64,000 nucleotides of DNA from Cognatishimia sp. F0-27 (GCF_020667845.1 NZ_JAFMPQ010000014.1:1-64000), one strand, 5' to 3'. Counted from the first letter of the stretch, positions 27,673 through 37,561 are shown. Translations and numbers: made by a program. Notes: generated by a model from the sequence alone, not told the origin.

Positions 27673-29862
27673 TCAGAAGAAGCTCTGCGGGTCGATGTCC
27701 AGAGCAAGCCGAAGATCGCCTTTGAGCCGCAGCCCGCCGACCCAATCCGAAAGCGCCGGTTGCAGCGCAACCCCTTTGGGAGCCTTGACCAGAAGCCTGA
27801 CCCGATGCCGCCCGCGCACCCGGGCGATCGGCGCGGGAGCGGGGCCATAAACCTGTGCGCCAAGCGCTCGCAACGGTCGATCATGCCGCGCAAGATGCGT
27901 GCCAAGATCGAAGACCTGTGCCACGTCCGAACCCGACAGGATCACACCCGCCAGACGGCCGAACGGGGGCATCCCCGCGGCGCGACGCTCGTCCAGTTCC
28001 GCCGCCCAGAAGGCCTCCTCGTCGCCGCCGAGGATGGCGCGGATCACCGGGTGCTCCGGCTGGAAAGTCTGCAACAGCGCTTCTCCCGGCGCTTCGGCGC
28101 GTCCCGCCCGGCCGGCTACCTGCCGCATAAGCTGAAAGGTGCGCTCGGCGGCGCGCAGATCCGATCCCTGAAGCCCGAGATCCGCATCAATCACCCCGAC
28201 AAGCGTCAAGTTGGGAAAATTGTGCCCCTTGGCCACAAGCTGTGTGCCAATGATGATATCGGCTCCGCCCCCGGCGATCGCCTCGATCTGGGCCTTGAGT
28301 TCGCGCGCGGTGCCATAGAGATCGGAGGAGAGCACCGCGACACGCGCTTCGGGGAAAAGATCGGCCACTTCTTCGGCCAGTCGCTCCACGCCGGGGCCGA
28401 CCGGAGCCATCTTGCCGTCCACCTCACAGGACGGGCAGGCGGTGGGCACCGGTTTGCTTTCACCGCACTGATGACAGACCAGGCGCTTGAGGAACCGGTG
28501 CTCCACCATCCGTGCGTCACAATGATCGCACGCCACCTGCGCGCCGCAGGCCCGGCACAGCGTGACCGGTGCATAGCCGCGCCGGTTGAGAAACAGCAGC
28601 GCCTGTTCACCCGTCTCCATCCGTTTGCGGACGGCGCCTGCAAGGCTCGGGGAGATCCAGCGCGCGCCGGGCAGGTCCTCGGCGCGCATGTCGATGGCGC
28701 CCATACGCGGCAACACGGCCGGGCCAAAGCGCGAGGTCAGCGTGAGTTTGTCATATTTGCCCGCTTGCGCGTTGGCCCAGCTTTCCAGTGAGGGCGTGGC
28801 CGAGGCCAGCACGACCTGCGCATCCGACAGCGACGCGCGCAGCACCGCCATGTCGCGCGCATTGTAGAGGACGCCGTCTTCCTGCTTGTAGGACGTGTCA
28901 TGCTCCTCGTCGACGACGATCAGTCCGAGGCGCTGGAAGGGCAGGAAAAGCGCGGAGCGCGCGCCGATCACCATCTGCGCGTGCCCTTCGGCCACCATGC
29001 GCCAGACGCGGCGTCGTTCTGTCATGGTCACACCGGAATGCCATTCCGCGGGGCGCGCCCCGAAACGGGCCTCTACCCGCGCGAGAAACTCCGACGTGAG
29101 GGCGATTTCCGGCAACAGAACAAGGGCCTGCCGGTTTTGGCGCAACGCCTCGGCGACGGCTTCGAGATAGACTTCGGTCTTGCCCGAACCGGTGACACCC
29201 CGCAGCAAGACCGTCTGATAGGCGCCGGAGCACTGCCCCGCGCGCAGCCGCTCTGCCGCGGTTTCCTGATCTTGGGTCAGGGGTTTCTGCCCGAACTCCG
29301 GGTCGAGCCGCGGGAAGGGAGTGTCGCGGGGGCTGTCTTCTTCGACGATGGCGCCGGACGCGACGAGCCCCTTGACCACCGAACTGGTCACGCCCGCGGT
29401 TTCGGCCAGTTCCTTGAGGGTGAGGGCCAGCCCGCCCATCTCCTCGGCGGCGGCGATCACGCGGGCGCGCGCATCGGTCATGCGTGGCGGTGTGCCGTCC
29501 CCGCGGCGGTAGACCCGGCGCATAGAGGGTGGATCGCCGAGGCCCGGGGCACGCGTCGCCAAGCGCAACATGGCGGGCAGAGGTGTCAAAGTATACTGGC
29601 CGGCTCGGACAAGGAACTGGCGCATTTCTTCTGTCATCGGGGGCGCGTCGAGCACGCGGAAGGCGGCACGCACCTTCGACAGATCCCAATCTCCGCGGCC
29701 CGGCCCCCAGACCACCCCCAGAACCTTGCGGGGTCCAAGCGGCACCTCGACAAAATCCCCAAGACGGCACCCCGTTTCAGGCGCACGGTAATCGAGCACC
29801 CGGTCCAGCGGTTGCGTTGTCACCACGCCGATCAAGCTGCCGTGTTCAAAATACTCGCTCAT
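27673..29862 (-). CDS. priA: Primosomal replication-restart helicase
   Basis: 729 residues. PriA unwinds DNA 3' to 5' at stalled forks and reloads the replisome. N-terminal 3'-DNA-binding domain (VLDYRAPETGCRLGDFVEVP), Walker A GVTGSGKTE (222-230), DEEH box in VVDEEHDTSYKQ, and the two zinc sites with eight cysteines from LCRACGAQVACDHCDA to VPTACPSCEV. The helicase C-terminal motif QVAGRAGRAEAPG is intact. Length fits the alphaproteobacterial protein. It faces the transaldolase gene divergently, 138 bp away. Confidence 0.96.
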   Translation of the reverse strand: MSEYFEHGSLIGVVTTQPLDRVLDYRAPETGCRLGDFVEVPLGPRKVLGVVWGPGRGDWDLSKVRAAFRVLDAPPMTEEMRQFLVRAGQYTLTPLPAMLRLATRAPGLGDPPSMRRVYRRGDGTPPRMTDARARVIAAAEEMGGLALTLKELAETAGVTSSVVKGLVASGAIVEEDSPRDTPFPRLDPEFGQKPLTQDQETAAERLRAGQCSGAYQTVLLRGVTGSGKTEVYLEAVAEALRQNRQALVLLPEIALTSEFLARVEARFGARPAEWHSGVTMTERRRVWRMVAEGHAQMVIGARSALFLPFQRLGLIVVDEEHDTSYKQEDGVLYNARDMAVLRASLSDAQVVLASATPSLESWANAQAGKYDKLTLTSRFGPAVLPRMGAIDMRAEDLPGARWISPSLAGAVRKRMETGEQALLFLNRRGYAPVTLCRACGAQVACDHCDARMVEHRFLKRLVCHQCGESKPVPTACPSCEVDGKMAPVGPGVERLAEEVADLFPEARVAVLSSDLYGTARELKAQIEAIAGGGADIIIGTQLVAKGHNFPNLTLVGVIDADLGLQGSDLRAAERTFQLMRQVAGRAGRAEAPGEALLQTFQPEHPVIRAILGGDEEAFWAAELDERRAAGMPPFGRLAGVILSGSDVAQVFDLGTHLARHDRPLRALGAQVYGPAPAPIARVRGRHRVRLLVKAPKGVALQPALSDWVGGLRLKGDLRLALDIDPQSFF

Positions 29863-30000
29863 GTCGTGCGCCCGTAGCGCTTGGTCCTTTTCCAGACACT
29901 GAGGTCGTTAGCGCAAACGGAGCGGCCTTTCCGCTCCTTTCCATCTGGGGTAAGACACGGGCAGGAAAATGCCAAGCCTGCGCAAAAAAGGAGAGTGTGC

Positions 30001-30654
30001 ATGAAATTCTTTGTCGATACAGCCGAAATCGAGGCGATTGCCGAACTCAACGATCTGGGCATGGTGGATGGTGTGACCACAAACCCGTCGCTTATCGCAA
30101 AATCCGGCCGCGATATCCTGGAGGTTACGAAAGAGATTTGCGCCATGGTGGATGGTCCTGTCTCAGCGGAAGTGGTCGCACTCGAGGCCGATGCGATGAT
30201 CGCAGAAGGGCGCAAGCTGGCCGAAATCGCAGACAACATTGCCGTGAAGGTTCCGCTCACATGGGATGGTCTGAAGGCCTGCAAGACGCTCACGGACGAG
30301 GGGCGGATGGTCAACGTCACGCTGTGCTTTTCGGCTAACCAGGCGCTTCTGGCGGCGAAGGCCGGCGCCACGTTCATTTCGCCCTTCATCGGGCGTCTGG
30401 ACGATCTCAACACCGACGGGCTGGAGCTGATCGCCGATATCCGCGAGATCTATGACAATTACGGGTTTGAAACCCAGATTCTCGCCGCATCGATCCGGTC
30501 TGCCAACCATATGTCGGAATGCGCGAAAATCGGTGCCGATGTCGCGACGGCTCCCCCGGCGGTCATCAAGGCCATGGCGAACCACGTCCTGACCGACAAG
30601 GGGCTGGCCGGCTTCATGGCGGATGTCGAGAAAGCAGGCATCAAGATCCTTTGA
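30001..30654 (+). CDS. tal: Transaldolase, small fructose-6-phosphate aldolase-like type
   Basis: 217 residues, the short TalC/FSA family. [16 protein letters not shown] starts the TIM barrel, [10 protein letters not shown] and [10 protein letters not shown] contain the strands around the Schiff-base lysine (VKVP), and [16 protein letters not shown] is the family signature. It transfers dihydroxyacetone units in the pentose phosphate pathway. AGGAGA precedes ATG 30001. A palindromic repeat 73 bp after the stop probably ends the transcript. Confidence 0.93.
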   Translation: MKFFVDTAEIEAIAELNDLGMVDGVTTNPSLIAKSGRDILEVTKEICAMVDGPVSAEVVALEADAMIAEGRKLAEIADNIAVKVPLTWDGLKACKTLTDEGRMVNVTLCFSANQALLAAKAGATFISPFIGRLDDLNTDGLELIADIREIYDNYGFETQILAASIRSANHMSECAKIGADVATAPPAVIKAMANHVLTDKGLAGFMADVEKAGIKIL

Positions 30655-30727
30655 GACCGTCCGGTCTCCGGGTGTTTACCGCTGCCACGGAAGCGTGCGG
30701 TAGCCCCCTGTGGCGCGGTGGCATATT

Positions 30728-30776
30728 GAGGGGCCAGCCCCTCAAACTCCCCGGGATATTGTAAGCCCAAAGAAGG
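30728..30776 (+). repeat. Dispersed palindromic 3'-UTR repeat, copy 2
   Basis: GAGGGGCCAGCCCCTC hairpin, CCCCGGGATATTG box, then GCCCAAAGAAGG. It follows the transaldolase gene and is nearly the reverse complement match of copy 1. Confidence 0.8.
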
Positions 30777-31132
30777 GGGGACGGGTTGCGCGCAAAATTG
30801 AGCTGGGCGGCTCCCGTCCTGACCGGGCCTTGCGGGCGGACGGGTTGTGGATCCCGTTTTACAGGCGGCGGGTTGGCGCTCGGGGGCGCATCCGCGCAGG
30901 CGTCGTCTTGCACGCGGCCCCGATCGAACCGGGCTGGGTGTGAGGGTGTGATCGGCTGGTTCAATGGCTGAAGATGAAGCCCGTGATACTGGGGCGCGGG
31001 GGAGGGCCCTTGCGGAGCAAGGGGGGGGGGCGTGGCCGCATTGCCGCTCTAAGGCTGCCATGAAGGCATCGCAGGCGCCTTTATCAGGGGCCTGTCTTGT
31101 TTCATCGGCCTGTGGCCTCTACATCACGCGAC
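30777..31132. other. 356 bp without a gene; ten-base G tract
   Basis: No protein-like frame. A run of ten G (31021-31030) stands about 100 bp before the S49 peptidase start and could vary in length by slippage. Confidence 0.45.
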
Positions 31133-31930
31133 ATGAAGCGTTTTGTTCCTTTCCTGAAAAACGATCCGACGGTTTCGGTGGTCCGGCTGCAAGGGGCGAT
31201 CGGCACGGGCGGACGGGGCTCCCTTTCGGACCGCGGCGTGGCCGCCATTCTTGAAAAGGCGTTCCGGCGTGGCAAGCCGGATGCGGTGGCGCTCGAGATC
31301 AATTCACCCGGCGGTTCACCGGTTCAGTCTTCCCTGATCGGCGGGCGCATCCGGCGGCTTGCCGAAGAGACCGATGTGCCGGTGATTGCGTTTGTCGAGG
31401 ATGTGGCCGCGTCCGGCGGGTATTGGATCGCCAGCGCTGCAGATGAGATTATCGCCGATCCGTCGTCCATCCTCGGCTCCATCGGCGTGATTTCCGCAGG
31501 CTTCGGTCTGCACGACCTGATTGCGCGCTATGGGATCGAACGCCGGGTGCATACGGCCGGCAAATCCAAGAGCATGATGGACCCGTTCCGTCCGGAAAAA
31601 CCGGAAGACGTTGCGCGGCTTGATCGTCTGCTCGGGGATCTGCACGAAACCTTCATCGCGCAGGTCCGCAGTCGTCGAGGCGAGAAGCTGAGCGATAACC
31701 CTGATCTTTTCACCGGCGAGATCTGGCTTGGGCAGGGCGCGGTCGATGTGGGTCTCGCCGACGGGCTTGGCCAGCTGGTGCCGGTGATGAAAGCGCGTTA
31801 CGGCGACAAGGTGCGGTTCCGTCGCTATGACGCGCGCAAGCCGTTGCTCGCGCGGCTTGGCATGGAGACGGTGGCAGGGGCGCTGACGCAGTTGGAAGAC
31901 CGCGCAGAATATGCCCGGTTTGGATTATGA
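31133..31930 (+). CDS. S49-family peptidase (SppA/SohB type)
   Basis: 265 residues. ClpP-like fold with EINSPGGSPVQSS (56-67), the nucleophile S94 in VAASGGYWIA and the general-base lysine in TAGKSKSMMDPF (K144 or K146). Small S49 proteins degrade signal peptides or membrane-protein fragments. No clear signal peptide or anchor is present before the catalytic core, so it may be cytoplasmic or membrane-associated. ATG 31133 (MKRFVPFLKNDPTVSVVRL) fits the family. It is the first gene of a tight four-gene cluster. Confidence 0.9.
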   Translation: MKRFVPFLKNDPTVSVVRLQGAIGTGGRGSLSDRGVAAILEKAFRRGKPDAVALEINSPGGSPVQSSLIGGRIRRLAEETDVPVIAFVEDVAASGGYWIASAADEIIADPSSILGSIGVISAGFGLHDLIARYGIERRVHTAGKSKSMMDPFRPEKPEDVARLDRLLGDLHETFIAQVRSRRGEKLSDNPDLFTGEIWLGQGAVDVGLADGLGQLVPVMKARYGDKVRFRRYDARKPLLARLGMETVAGALTQLEDRAEYARFGL

Positions 31931-32099
31931 CGTGATCATCAAGATCGTATCCCTTTTTCTGATCGGTATGGGTGTGCTGGCAATGTTCGGCAAATGGCGC
32001 GTGCCGGGAATGCAACGGTTGGCAGACGCCCGCTGCAAGTCTTGTGGCCGCTTCCGGATCGGCAAGGGCCCGTGTCCTTGCGGGAAAGGAAAAACCTGA
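31911..32099 (+). CDS. Small membrane protein with C-terminal zinc ribbon
   Basis: 62 residues. One hydrophobic helix (IIKIVSLFLIGMGVLAMFG, about 9-27) then a short basic link and a cysteine knuckle C42-x2-C45 ... C55-x-C57 (ARCKSCGRF and GPCPCGKG), which should bind one zinc. It starts 20 bp inside the peptidase gene and its TGA overlaps the ATG of the exchanger gene by one base (TGATG), so it is co-translated with both neighbours. The cysteine pattern and coupling argue that it is real. No known function. Confidence 0.75.
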   Translation: MPGLDYDVIIKIVSLFLIGMGVLAMFGKWRVPGMQRLADARCKSCGRFRIGKGPCPCGKGKT

Positions 32100-33070
32100 T
32101 GGTCTTCGCCTATGCGGCGCTTGGGCTGGTCATCCTGTTGTTGGCAGGAGACGCGTTGGTGAAGGGCGCGGTGAACCTGTCGCTGCGGTTGGGTGTGCCG
32201 GCCTTGATCGTCAGCCTGACAATCGTGGCTTTTGGCACATCAGCGCCGGAATTGCTCATTTCGATCAAGGCGGCTCTGGACGGTGTGCCAGGCATTGCGC
32301 TTGGCAATGTGGTGGGATCGAACACGGCAAATGTTCTTCTGGTCCTGGGGGTGCCGGCGTTGCTCGCCGTGATGCACACGTCGGCGCATGATACGCGCAA
32401 GAGCTATCTTCAGATGCTCGCGGCAACGGGCCTGTTCATTGTCCTGGCATTTCGCGGCGTTTTCGACTGGATCGCGGCGGTTATTCTTCTCGCGGCGCTG
32501 GCACTCATGCTTGGCGACGCGTTGCGGGATGCGCTTGCGCATCGACGCAATGGTGAGGCGGTCGAGGATCTTGATGACCCCGAGGGTGCGGATCCTGACA
32601 TGCCGTGGTGGAAGATCGTCCTCTATCTCGGGTTGGGACTGATCGGGTTGCCACTGGGCGCCGATCTTCTGGTGGACAGTGCAACGGAGATTGCCGTCAT
32701 GTTCGGTGTGCCGGACACGGTGATCGGCTTGACGCTCGTGGCATTGGGCACGTCCTTGCCCGAGCTTGCGACCACGGTCATGGCGGCTTTGCGGCGGCAG
32801 GCCGATGTGGCAATCGGCAACGTGATCGGATCCAACATGTTCAATCTGTTGGCGATCATCGGCGTGGCGGGACTCATCGCGCCGATGCCCGTCGATCCGG
32901 CGTTCCTGCGCTTCGACCTTTGGGTCATGCTCGCGGCATCGCTCCTGCTCATTCCGTTTGTCTATCTCGGTCGCGATCTTGGCCGCGGATGGGGCATTAC
33001 GCTTTCCGTGCTCTATATAGCCTATATCGGTGTGGTCTTGAGCATGGGAATGGGAAGCGTCGCGATATGA
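32099..33070 (+). CDS. Calcium/sodium antiporter (CaCA family, YrbG type)
   Basis: 323 residues with ten hydrophobic segments in two inverted halves. The alpha repeats are explicit: FGTSAPELLISIKAAL with GNVVGSNTANVLLVLG in the first, and LGTSLPELATTVMAAL with GNVIGSNMFNLLAIIG in the second. These hold the acidic residues that coordinate Ca2+ and Na+. A charged cytoplasmic loop (HRRNGEAVEDLDDPEGADPD) separates the halves. Start ATG overlaps the previous stop. Confidence 0.93.
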   Translation: MVFAYAALGLVILLLAGDALVKGAVNLSLRLGVPALIVSLTIVAFGTSAPELLISIKAALDGVPGIALGNVVGSNTANVLLVLGVPALLAVMHTSAHDTRKSYLQMLAATGLFIVLAFRGVFDWIAAVILLAALALMLGDALRDALAHRRNGEAVEDLDDPEGADPDMPWWKIVLYLGLGLIGLPLGADLLVDSATEIAVMFGVPDTVIGLTLVALGTSLPELATTVMAALRRQADVAIGNVIGSNMFNLLAIIGVAGLIAPMPVDPAFLRFDLWVMLAASLLLIPFVYLGRDLGRGWGITLSVLYIAYIGVVLSMGMGSVAI

Positions 33071-33843
33071 GAGCATTGGTGAGCGGTGGAGCGAAGCGCC
33101 TCGGGCGCGCGATGGCAATGTATCTGGCCGAGCAGGGTCACGATGTTGCGATCCATTATTCGGGCTCCCGCGCGGCGGCCGAAGAGGTCTCTGGCGAGAT
33201 CCGCGCGATGGGACGCAAGGCGGCCTGCCTGCAGGCGGATTTTCTCGAGGAGCGCGATGTCGAGGCGCTTCTGCCTGCGGCTGCCGACGCGCTGGGTGGG
33301 TCGATCACGGTACTCATCAACAATGCCTCCATCTTTGAATATGACAACATCGAAACAGCCACGCGCAAAAGCTGGGACCGACATATCGAAAGCAACCTGC
33401 GTGCACCGTTTGTGCTCACGCAGGCCTTGGCCGACCAAGTGCCAGCACCGCTGACGGACGCCATGGGTGAACCTGTGGCGCAGGGGTTGGTCGTGAACAT
33501 GATCGACCAGCGCGTGCGCAAGCTGACGCCGGAATTCATGACCTACACCATCGCCAAGGTGGGGCTGTGGGGGTTTACGCAGACTGCGGCACAGGCTTTG
33601 GCGCCGCGCGTGCGGGTCAACGCCATCGGTCCTGGCCCGACCTTGCGCGGGGGACGACAAAGCGAAGAGCATTTCGCCAGGCAGCGCGCTGCGACCACTC
33701 TCAACCGAGGCGCGAATCGTGAGGATATCACCGGGGCCTTGGGATATTTCCTGAGCGCGCCTGCGGTGACGGGACAGCTTTTGTGCATTGACGGCGGGCA
33801 GCATCTTGCATGGGAAACTCCGGACGTTCTGGGGGTCGAATGA
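33067..33843 (+). CDS. SDR oxidoreductase, pteridine reductase/FolM-like
   Basis: 258 residues. Cofactor site SGGAKRLGRAMAMYLA (6-21) and LINNASIFEYD; catalytic Y160 and K164 in TYTIAKVGLW. The segment RVRVNAIGPGPTLRG and the end TGQLLCIDGGQHLAWETPD are typical of the pteridine reductase / dihydromonapterin reductase branch of the SDR family, which prefers NADPH (Arg in GGAKRLG). It may keep folate or monapterin reduced. Start overlaps the exchanger stop (ATGA). Confidence 0.85.
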   Translation: MRALVSGGAKRLGRAMAMYLAEQGHDVAIHYSGSRAAAEEVSGEIRAMGRKAACLQADFLEERDVEALLPAAADALGGSITVLINNASIFEYDNIETATRKSWDRHIESNLRAPFVLTQALADQVPAPLTDAMGEPVAQGLVVNMIDQRVRKLTPEFMTYTIAKVGLWGFTQTAAQALAPRVRVNAIGPGPTLRGGRQSEEHFARQRAATTLNRGANREDITGALGYFLSAPAVTGQLLCIDGGQHLAWETPDVLGVE

Positions 33844-34168
33844 CCGCTCCGGTTTCAGGGTTGTGCACCGGTCACATTGCCGTAACGGAAGCGTTACAAA
33901 AGCTTTAATGATTTCAGATATTTGGGAAATCATCAAAAAATTTCTTTTTTATTACAGCAAGTTATTGAATTGATTAAAATTTAGGCGTTTTAACGAAGGG
34001 GGCGAAATACAACGAAAAATCCTTCTTCAGGACAAATAATCCGCAGAGTTGTCCACAGAACCGGTGGACCTTATCGGGGTTGAACCAAAGCGCTTCATTG
34101 TGCTGGTGCGGCATGGAGAATCAGGAACGTCGAATCACAGCTGGAAGAACACGGAAATTTCTTGAACC
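33844..34168. other. AT-rich 325-bp intergenic region before uvrC
   Basis: Positions about 33890-34020 are strongly AT-rich (runs such as ATCAAAAAATTTCTTTTTTA), unlike the rest of the core. At 34049-34057 TTGTCCACA differs from the DnaA box TTATCCACA by one base. The region must carry the uvrC promoter. No gene seen. Confidence 0.45.
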
Positions 34169-36037
34169 ATGACTGATACGGAGAGCACCGATCCTGGCCC
34201 GCGTGGCCACCAGGTTATCCAAGATTACCTCAAGACTCTGAACAGTTCTCCGGGCGTTTATCGGATGCTCGACGGACAAAGCCGGGTGCTTTACGTGGGC
34301 AAGGCGCGCAACCTGCGCGCGCGCGTTTCGAACTACGCGCGGCCCGCCGGGCATTCGCGCCGCATTGAACGGATGATTTCCGAAACCGCGTCGATGATGT
34401 TTCTCACAACGCGCACGGAAACCGAGGCGCTGTTGCTCGAGCAGAACCTGATCAAGCAACTCAAGCCGAAGTTCAACGTGCTCCTGCGTGACGACAAGAG
34501 CTTCCCGAACATCATCGTGACCGGCCACGCGTTCCCGCAAATCAAGAAGCATCGCGGCGCCAAGAAGGAACCGGGCCAGTATTTTGGTCCTTTTGCGAGC
34601 GCGGGTGCGGTCAATCGAACCCTGAGCCAGTTGCAGAAGGCGTTCCTGTTGCGCAATTGCTCGGATTCCATGTTTGAGACCCGCACCCGGCCCTGTTTGC
34701 AGCATCAGATCAAACGATGCAGTGCGCCCTGCGTCGGCAAGATCTCCGCCGAGGGCTATTCGGAAAGCGTCCGGGATGCTCAGCGGTTCCTGTCCGGAAA
34801 GTCGACGCGGATCCAGGAAGAGCTTGCCACGCAGATGGCCGAAGCGTCTGAAGCGATGGAGTTTGAACGCGCTGCGGCCTTGCGCGACCGGATCCGCGCG
34901 TTGACGCAGGTCCAGACCGCGCAAGGCATCAATCCAAAAGGTGTGTCCGAAGCGGATGTGATCGCGCTTCATATGGAGCACGGACAGGCCTGCGTTCAGG
35001 TCTTTTTCATCCGCGCCAACCAGAACTGGGGCAACCGGGATTTCTATCCGCGCGTTGGCGAGGATGTGAGCGAGGCCGAGGTGATGGAAGCCTTTCTCGG
35101 CCAGTTCTACGATCAGAAGGAGCCGGCGCGGCTGGTGTTGCTGTCACATGGGATCGAGAATGACGACCTGATGTGCGACGCGCTGAGCGACAAGCTTGGC
35201 CGCCGGGTCGAGATTGCCGTGCCGCAACGGGGCGAGAAGGCCGAATTGGTCGATGGTGCTGCGCGCAATGCCCGCGAAAGCCTCGGCCGGCGCATGGCAG
35301 AGACCGCGACCCAAGCCAAGCTGCTTCGGGGGCTGGGCGAGGCGTTTGGTCTGGACGGGCCGCCGCAGCGGATCGAGGTTTATGACAACAGCCATATTCA
35401 GGGCGCGCATGCGGTGGGGGCGATGATCGTCGCGGGGCCGGAAGGCTACATGAAGAACCAGTATCGCAAGTTCAACATTCGCGGTGATGAGCTCACCCCC
35501 GGTGACGATTTCGGAATGATGAAAGAAGTGCTCAACCGGCGACTCAAGCGGCTGCTCAAGGAAGACCCTGACCGCGACAAGGGCTTGTGGCCGGATCTGA
35601 TGCTGATTGACGGCGGGGCAGGGCAGATCTCGGCTGTGGCCGAAATCATGGCGGAACACGGGGTCGAGGATGTTCCCTTCGTTGGTGTGGCCAAGGGCGT
35701 TGACCGGGATGCGGGCAAGGAGGAGTTCCACCGTGTGGGGGCGCGGCCTTTTGCGCTGCGGTTCAACGATCCGGTGCTGTATTTCGTGCAAAGGCTGCGC
35801 GACGAGGCGCATCGGTTTGCGATCGGCACGCATCGGGCAAAACGGGCGAAAGCGCAGGTTGCCAACCCGCTTGACGAGGTGCCGGGCGTGGGGGCGGCCC
35901 GAAAGCGGGCGCTCCTGGCGCATTTTGGATCGGCGAAGGCGGTCAGCCGCGCCAACCTTGCCGATCTCAAGGCGGTGGATGGGGTCAGCGAGGCGCTGGC
36001 CGAACGGATCTACGCCTATTTCCACGAGCGCGCCTGA
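34169..36037 (+). CDS. uvrC: Excinuclease ABC subunit C
   Basis: 622 residues. UvrC makes both incisions of nucleotide excision repair. N-terminal GIY-YIG nuclease (GVYRMLDG...[10 protein letters not shown]), cysteine cluster in [18 protein letters not shown] domain that binds UvrB ([20 protein letters not shown]), the RNase H-like 5' nuclease starting [11 protein letters not shown], and C-terminal helix-hairpin-helix repeats ([19 protein letters not shown]). Full length. ATG 34169 has no strong ribosome site; GGAAGAACACGG lies upstream. A palindromic repeat follows. Confidence 0.96.
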   Translation: MTDTESTDPGPRGHQVIQDYLKTLNSSPGVYRMLDGQSRVLYVGKARNLRARVSNYARPAGHSRRIERMISETASMMFLTTRTETEALLLEQNLIKQLKPKFNVLLRDDKSFPNIIVTGHAFPQIKKHRGAKKEPGQYFGPFASAGAVNRTLSQLQKAFLLRNCSDSMFETRTRPCLQHQIKRCSAPCVGKISAEGYSESVRDAQRFLSGKSTRIQEELATQMAEASEAMEFERAAALRDRIRALTQVQTAQGINPKGVSEADVIALHMEHGQACVQVFFIRANQNWGNRDFYPRVGEDVSEAEVMEAFLGQFYDQKEPARLVLLSHGIENDDLMCDALSDKLGRRVEIAVPQRGEKAELVDGAARNARESLGRRMAETATQAKLLRGLGEAFGLDGPPQRIEVYDNSHIQGAHAVGAMIVAGPEGYMKNQYRKFNIRGDELTPGDDFGMMKEVLNRRLKRLLKEDPDRDKGLWPDLMLIDGGAGQISAVAEIMAEHGVEDVPFVGVAKGVDRDAGKEEFHRVGARPFALRFNDPVLYFVQRLRDEAHRFAIGTHRAKRAKAQVANPLDEVPGVGAARKRALLAHFGSAKAVSRANLADLKAVDGVSEALAERIYAYFHERA

Positions 36038-36046
36038 GGCAGGCCG

Positions 36047-36092
36047 CTGGGGCGCTGCCCCAGACCCCGGAGTATTTCAGGACAGAAGAAAC
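36047..36092 (+). repeat. Dispersed palindromic 3'-UTR repeat, copy 3 (subtype 2)
   Basis: CTGGGGCGCTGCCCCAG hairpin, CCCCGGAGTATTTCAGG, then ACAGAAGAAAC. It starts 10 bp after uvrC and lies between convergent genes. The box and tail differ slightly from copies 1, 2 and 4 but match copy 5. Confidence 0.75.
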
Positions 36093-36123
36093 AGGGCGCG
36101 CGTGGTGACGCGCCTTGATCCGC

Positions 36124-36561
36124 TCAGCCCGCACCGGGCAGGCTTTGATAAATGCGTCGCACATGCTCTGGGATCGGCGTGGGGCGTCCCTCTGTATCGG
36201 TCAGGACCTGGGCAAAATGCGCCAGCGTACAGGTCTGAGGCGCGTCATTGGCGAAGAGCCCGACTTCGAGGGCAACCGAGGAAGTGCCGAGACGCGCGCA
36301 GCGCAGGCCCGCGTGGATCGTGTCCGGAAAGCCGGTTTCGGCAAAGTAGATCAGCCGTGTTTCCACGACGAGAAAGCGCAGCGCGCCGGGACCACGGATC
36401 GCCAGGCCATTCTCGATCTGCCACAGCGATACGGCCGTATCGGTAAGGGAGAGGTAGGTGGCGTTGTTCATATGACCGTATTCGTCATTGTCCATCCAGC
36501 GCGTCGGCAGGGGTCTAAAATCACCAAAGGCGGAGCGGGGGAGGGGAGACGGACGGTTCAT
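36124..36561 (-). CDS. Acyl-CoA thioesterase (4HBT/YbgC-like)
   Basis: 145 residues, a single hotdog domain. TRWMDNDEYGHMNNATY near residues 20-36 is the family signature, with the catalytic acidic residue in DNDEYGH. VVETRLIYFAETGFPDTIHA forms the next strands. It hydrolyses acyl-CoA esters; the chain length cannot be told from sequence. ATG 36561 fits. It is monocistronic and convergent with uvrC. Confidence 0.87.
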   Translation of the reverse strand: MNRPSPLPRSAFGDFRPLPTRWMDNDEYGHMNNATYLSLTDTAVSLWQIENGLAIRGPGALRFLVVETRLIYFAETGFPDTIHAGLRCARLGTSSVALEVGLFANDAPQTCTLAHFAQVLTDTEGRPTPIPEHVRRIYQSLPGAG

Positions 36562-36790
36562 GGCAACAGCCTAGGATGAAGGGCGTCGCACCTGCAAGCG
36601 GTGCCGGCTGGGGTCACCATGCCTGTTGGTGATCTGTGCCGAAGGCGCGTCTGGAGCGATGGGACCGGACCAAGCGCAGTGGATCGGGTGACCCGCTTGG
36701 AACCGCGGACCAACGGCAAAACGCCCGGGAAGCCGGGTTCGGCCCGGGGGGAGCGATCCGGTGCAAGGGGGAGTCCCTCCCCTTGAGGGA

Positions 36791-37561
36791 TTAGCCGCGG
36801 CGCAGCACCCGGAATGCCGCAGATGCGCCCCAACCGGCGGCTATTGCGATGGCCAGTGACATCAACCCGTAGAGCAACGGCTGTTCCCTCGACAGCGAGA
36901 AAAGCCAGCGTTCCAGCCCGACCTTGCGCACGTCGATCTCGGTTTCGAATACTGAAACCACGGCCCCGCCACGGGTGAGGAAGATCCGCGTTGGATAGGC
37001 GCCTTCTGTCAGGTTGGCAGGCATGGAAATCGCGGTTTGAAACAGGGTTTGCTGTTCAAATTCGATGCTGCTTTCTGCCAGTTGATAGAGGCCGTTGTTT
37101 TGACGGATGCGGATCACCGCCTCGGCGAAGTTCTGCGGTCGGTCTACGGACATGGGCGCGCCGACGGAGCGGATCGCGTAGGGGATGGAGATCTTGTGGC
37201 GCAGATCTTCGGTATCGGAGATCACGTCGCCCCAAGGGCCGGAGGTCGCAATGGCATAAAAGGAGGGTGCGGCGTCGACCTCTACCGCTGCGGTATTGAC
37301 CCAGATGCCGAAGCGCTTTTCCTTGCGGCGCACGGTCAGCGGTTGCAGCGGGCCAGCGACGGTGATCACGACTTCCAGCGGTGGACCATCCGGGATCGGG
37401 TTTTCGCGCTTCACGGCGCCAAAGATCAGAATTTCGGAGCCATCGAAGGCTGTGGAGATCGACACGCTGTCCTGACTGAGGCCGAGCACGACTTCTTCCG
37501 CATGTGCGGCAGTCAGCGCAGCAAGCCACACCGCGCAGAGCAAGGCCGCGAACCGCCGCAT
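36791..37561 (-). CDS. TIGR02186-family membrane-anchored protein
   Basis: 256 residues. Signal peptide MRRFAALLCAVWLAALTAAHA, a beta-rich extracytoplasmic domain (VVLGLSQDSVSISTAFDGSE, then LEVVITVAGPLQPLTVRRKE) and a C-terminal membrane helix (YGLMSLAIAIAAGWGASAAF). This is the alphaproteobacterial TIGR02186 family, which occurs next to TSUP transporters as here. Its ATG overlaps the transporter stop by one base (TGATG). Probably an auxiliary subunit of the exporter; its role is not known. Confidence 0.85.
   Translation of the reverse strand: MRRFAALLCAVWLAALTAAHAEEVVLGLSQDSVSISTAFDGSEILIFGAVKRENPIPDGPPLEVVITVAGPLQPLTVRRKEKRFGIWVNTAAVEVDAAPSFYAIATSGPWGDVISDTEDLRHKISIPYAIRSVGAPMSVDRPQNFAEAVIRIRQNNGLYQLAESSIEFEQQTLFQTAISMPANLTEGAYPTRIFLTRGGAVVSVFETEIDVRKVGLERWLFSLSREQPLLYGLMSLAIAIAAGWGASAAFRVLRRG

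Noticed and set aside
34040-34060. A replication origin before uvrC
   Set aside because: Only one imperfect DnaA box and no origin-associated genes (dnaA, parAB pair, hemE, gidA) nearby. Kept only as a low-interest AT-rich region.
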